Shown: one piece after another, positions 61,275-64,000 of the stretch | Position numbering within the stretch: the stretch's first letter is position 1 | Layout of the letters: every line of letters begins with the position of its first letter | Assembly (NCBI GenBank): GCA_038316435.1 | Contig: JBBQAQ010000003.1 | Coordinates: forward strand, 62,001 to 126,000 | Direction of reading: 5' to 3' | Origin: JACJXF01 sp038316435 | Lineage (GTDB): Bacteria; Bacteroidota; Bacteroidia; Bacteroidales; GCA-2748055 | Length of the DNA: 64,000 bases | Program-made: the position numbers and the translations under genes | Notes under the pieces: model-generated | Seen by the model: the letters and a program-made list of their open reading frames with translations, nothing else | Databases searched by the model: none | What the model was told of the DNA's origin: nothing

Positions 61275-61289
61275 CCCAATAAAATTGGG
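61275..61289. terminator. weak hairpin between convergent genes
   Basis: CCCAAT (61275-61280) pairs with ATTGGG (61284-61289) over a 3-base loop. No T-run follows, so its use as a terminator between the S41 gene and polA is uncertain. Confidence 0.35.
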
Positions 61290-61380
61290 CTATCATAGTG
61301 CAAAATATTTGGATATGTCTTTTAGCAATTTGATGATTTGAATTTGGAATTTAGGATTTATGAAGAGAATTCCTAAAATA

Positions 61381-64000
61381 TCAATGAGCTTCAAGCCAGT
61401 TAAATCCAGTACCCATTTCAACAAGCAAAGGAACGGAGAGTTTGATCGCTCCTTCCATCTCTGAACGAACAAGGTTCATCAGTTTACTTTCCTCTGCTTT
61501 TTTCATATCAAAAACAAGTTCATCATGAACCTGCAAAATCATTTTTGAGTTCATTTGAGCCTCTTTCATCTTGTTGTGGATATTGATCATGGCTATCTTA
61601 ATAATATCAGCAGCAGAACCCTGAATAGGTGCGTTAATAGCGTTTCTTTCTGCCATACCTCTTATTCCCTGATTTCGGGAATTTATATCAGGTAATTGTC
61701 TTTTTCTTCCAAGCATTGTTGTTACGTACCCTGTTTCTCGAGCCAGACGTATGCTTTGATTCATATATTCTTTTACCCCTGGGAAAGTATTGAAGTAATT
61801 ATCAATGAGATCTTTAGCGTCTGATCTGCTAATATTAAGTCGTTGGGAAAGACCAAAAGCAGAGATGCCATATATTATTCCAAAATTCGCAGTTTTTGCT
61901 CGGCTACGCATTTCACGTGAAACATCTGCCAATTCAATTTTATAGATTTTAGCTGCAGTTGCGGTATGAATATCTTCACCAAGCATAAATGCGCTGATCA
62001 TATTTTCATCTTTGCTTAGGTGGGCCATCAGTCTCAATTCTATCTGAGAATAGTCGGCAGAAAGAAACAGGTTTTCGGAACTTTCAGGAACAAAAGATTT
62101 TCTAATCTCTCTTCCCCTTTCTTCACGAATAGGAATATTCTGCAAATTCGGATTATTAGAACTTAGCCTCCCTGTCGCGGCTACAGTCTGGTTAAAGGAG
62201 GTATGAATTTTACCGGATTTATTATCTACAAGTTTTGGAAGTGTGTCTACATAGGTGGAAAGAAGTTTTTTAAGTCCGCGATATGTAAGAACCTCTTCCA
62301 CAATAGGATGTTTTCCTGTAAGTCGAGCAAGAACCTCCTCCCCGGTTGAATATTGCTTGGTTTTAGTCATTTTTGCGTCGTTGTCAATTTTAAGACGGTC
62401 AAAAAGCACTTCACCTAACTGTCGGGGAGACTGAATATTGAATTCATGTCCAGCCAGCTTATATATTTTTTCTTCGGTTAGCAGAATATCTTTGACCAGT
62501 TCTGTACGGAAATCTACAAGAGTTTCTTTGTCAAGTTTAATTCCATTCTGCTCCATTTCAGCCAGGACTTTGATTAATGGCATTTCTATCTTTTCAGCAA
62601 GTTCAAACAATCCCTCGGTTTTTAGCTGATCAATGAATTTCTCATATAATAAAAACGCCAGATCAGCATCTTCGGCAGCATAATCTTTGATTTTCTCTAT
62701 TGGGACATCCTTCATATTGCCTTGATTTTTCCCTTTTTCTCCAATAAGTTCTTCAATTTTTACAGGCGAATATTGAAGGTAATTTTCCGATAAAACATTT
62801 AGGTTATGACGTTGATCTGGTTGCAATAGATAATGAGCGATCATGGTATCGAAATATGATCCTCCCACTTCAATCCCGTACTTTTTAAGCATGCGGGTGT
62901 CAAATTTCAGATTTTGTCCTATTTTAAGGATATTTTGGTTTTCTAATGCAGATTTGAAGGGACTCAACATTTTTACTGCATCATCAAATAATTGGGGTAG
63001 AGGAATATAAAAAGCTTCGTTAGGTTTAATAGAAAAGGAAATTCCCACTAAATCAGCTGAAAAAATGTCAAGATCTGTTGTTTCTGTATCGAAAGAAAAA
63101 GCATCGGAATTATTCAAGTCATCAGCTAACTTTTTTAAAGAAATTTCCTCATTAACCAGGACATAATTTTTTTGAACAGTATTAATAGTATTATAATTTG
63201 AAACGATTGGTTCAACAGAAGAAAAACCGGAAAAGAGGTTTCCTTGCTGAGAATTTGTTTGAATTGGTTTTGTTTCTGGCTTTATTTGTCTAGTTAGCAG
63301 TGTTTTAAACTCAAGTTCCTGAAATATTTCTTTAATCTTTTCTGAATTCACCACTTCTTTTATATATAAATCAGCATCGAAGTTTACTGGAACGTCAAGG
63401 CGGATAGTAACGAGTTCGCGGGAAAGGTAAGCTTGCTCTTTAAATTTCTCAAGATTTTCGCGAAGTTTCCCTTTAAACTTATCGAGGTTAAGATATATAT
63501 TATCAAGGCTATGAAATTCAGAGATCATTTTTATTGCTGTCTTCTCTCCCACTCCAGGAACACCGGGAACATTATCAGATGAATCTCCCCAGAGGGCAAG
63601 AATATCGATAAACTGAGCCGGATCCGTAATACCGAATTTTAAACAAATTTCATTTTTCCCAATTATTTCAGAGACGCTTCCTGCTTTTCGAGGTTTGAAT
63701 AAAACAATATTATCAGAAACGAGCTGATTATAATCCTTATCAGGAGTCATCATAAATACCTTAAAGCCCTCTTTTTCAGCTTGTTTAGCTAAGGTTCCAA
63801 TGACATCATCGGCTTCAAATCCCGCGCATTGAATTACCGGAATATTATATGCTTCAATAATTTTTTTAATCTGAGGTACAGCCTTTCTAATATCTTCAGG
63901 TGTTTCCTGCCGATTGGCTTTATAGGCTGGAAAAAGTTCATTTCTGAAGGTTGGGCCTGCGGGATCGAAGGCAACAGCAATATGGGAAGGGTTTTGATTT
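61381..64000 (-). CDS. polA: DNA polymerase I, N-terminus outside the window
   Basis: The frame runs from the stop at 61381 to the window edge, so about 870 residues are visible and roughly the first 60 are missing. The 5'-nuclease domain is clear (VAFDPAGPTFRNELFPAYKA, then FEADDVIGTLA and DSSDNVPGVPGVGEKTA). The 3'-5' exonuclease looks active: FDTETTDLD, KFDTRML and YAAEDADL carry the DEDDy residues. The polymerase motifs are DYSQIELR (A), ANFGIIYGIS (B) and VHDELVF (C). PolA fills gaps in repair and removes primers. The first ATG within the window (63753) is internal and not the real start. Confidence 0.97.
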   Translation of the reverse strand, partial: NQNPSHIAVAFDPAGPTFRNELFPAYKANRQETPEDIRKAVPQIKKIIEAYNIPVIQCAGFEADDVIGTLAKQAEKEGFKVFMMTPDKDYNQLVSDNIVLFKPRKAGSVSEIIGKNEICLKFGITDPAQFIDILALWGDSSDNVPGVPGVGEKTAIKMISEFHSLDNIYLNLDKFKGKLRENLEKFKEQAYLSRELVTIRLDVPVNFDADLYIKEVVNSEKIKEIFQELEFKTLLTRQIKPETKPIQTNSQQGNLFSGFSSVEPIVSNYNTINTVQKNYVLVNEEISLKKLADDLNNSDAFSFDTETTDLDIFSADLVGISFSIKPNEAFYIPLPQLFDDAVKMLSPFKSALENQNILKIGQNLKFDTRMLKKYGIEVGGSYFDTMIAHYLLQPDQRHNLNVLSENYLQYSPVKIEELIGEKGKNQGNMKDVPIEKIKDYAAEDADLAFLLYEKFIDQLKTEGLFELAEKIEMPLIKVLAEMEQNGIKLDKETLVDFRTELVKDILLTEEKIYKLAGHEFNIQSPRQLGEVLFDRLKIDNDAKMTKTKQYSTGEEVLARLTGKHPIVEEVLTYRGLKKLLSTYVDTLPKLVDNKSGKIHTSFNQTVAATGRLSSNNPNLQNIPIREERGREIRKSFVPESSENLFLSADYSQIELRLMAHLSKDENMISAFMLGEDIHTATAAKIYKIELADVSREMRSRAKTANFGIIYGISAFGLSQRLNISRSDAKDLIDNYFNTFPGVKEYMNQSIRLARETGYVTTMLGRKRQLPDINSRNQGIRGMAERNAINAPIQGSAADIIKIAMINIHNKMKEAQMNSKMILQVHDELVFDMKKAEESKLMNLVRSEMEGAIKLSVPLLVEMGTGFNWLEAH

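Noticed and set aside
61325..61365. Short imperfect direct repeats (TTTGAATTTGGAATTTAGGATTT-like)
   Set aside because: Such AT-rich drifted strings are common in spacers of these genomes; no array or flanking structure is present.
1..64000. tRNA, rRNA, CRISPR, insertion sequence or prophage
   Set aside because: No cloverleaf with a GGTTCRANNCC arm, no repeat-spacer array, and no transposase or integrase motif was seen.

Overview
The window is AT-rich chromosomal DNA from a member of the Bacteroidota, probably a free-living Bacteroidia-type organism; the genus cannot be read from the sequence. The signs are an Oar-like TonB-dependent receptor with a CarboxypepD_reg-like N-terminus, a type IX secretion (T9SS) sorting domain, DUF2723, DUF4271 and DUF2721 genes, very long SpoIIE-type phosphatases with the KKxITDSIxYAxRIQR linker, an ECF sigma/anti-sigma/beta-barrel locus, TAnnTTTG promoter boxes, and start codons that mostly lack Shine-Dalgarno sequences. 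I see no rRNA, tRNA, CRISPR array, insertion sequence, integrase or prophage.

Layout. 1-13 kb: the end of a DUF2723 membrane protein, a GH16-like protein that has lost its catalytic glutamates, a TonB receptor, an exported nucleotide phosphodiesterase, a repeat-containing protein with a C1q-like end, a T9SS cargo protein, a thioredoxin-like protein and carA. 13-23 kb: polyprenyl synthetase, a YfiR-SpoIIE sensor phosphatase, a SNF2 helicase, small membrane and lipoprotein genes, and a decayed patch holding a broken creD and a WYL protein without a DNA-binding domain. 23-37 kb: a 1548-residue SBP-SBP-propeller-SpoIIE sensor, a CBM9-like/SGNH lipoprotein, aldehyde dehydrogenase, exonuclease III, rsgA, a hybrid histidine kinase and mnmH. 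37-44 kb: a mostly minus-strand cluster of a U32 (TrhP-like) protein, histidine kinase, AsmA-like protein, pepE and a zinc-less ThiF/MoeB-like enzyme. 44-47 kb: an ECF sigma factor, its probable anti-sigma factor and a beta-barrel protein. 47-64 kb: dtd, mazG-like, deoC, DUF4271, hemD, rnpA, then an alpha-2-macroglobulin/PBP1C pair, an S41 peptidase, and polA running off the edge.

How the genes work together. Much of the window is envelope sensing and envelope upkeep: two SpoIIE phosphatases with different periplasmic sensors, two histidine kinases and an ECF system. The ECF system is the clearest regulatory unit. The sigma gene and the beta-barrel gene each have an upstream TGTAACTTTTC box followed 16-17 bases later by CGTC, and no other copy was noticed in the window, so the sigma factor probably drives both. 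The alpha-2-macroglobulin and PBP1C genes form the usual periplasmic defence/peptidoglycan repair pair. The region 20.86-22.13 kb looks like a site of gene decay. No complete new multi-gene system stands out; the most unusual items are the two SpoIIE architectures, the ECF promoter pair, the GH16-like pseudoenzyme, the zinc-less ThiF-like protein, the wobble-rich helix in front of rnpA and the creD remnant.
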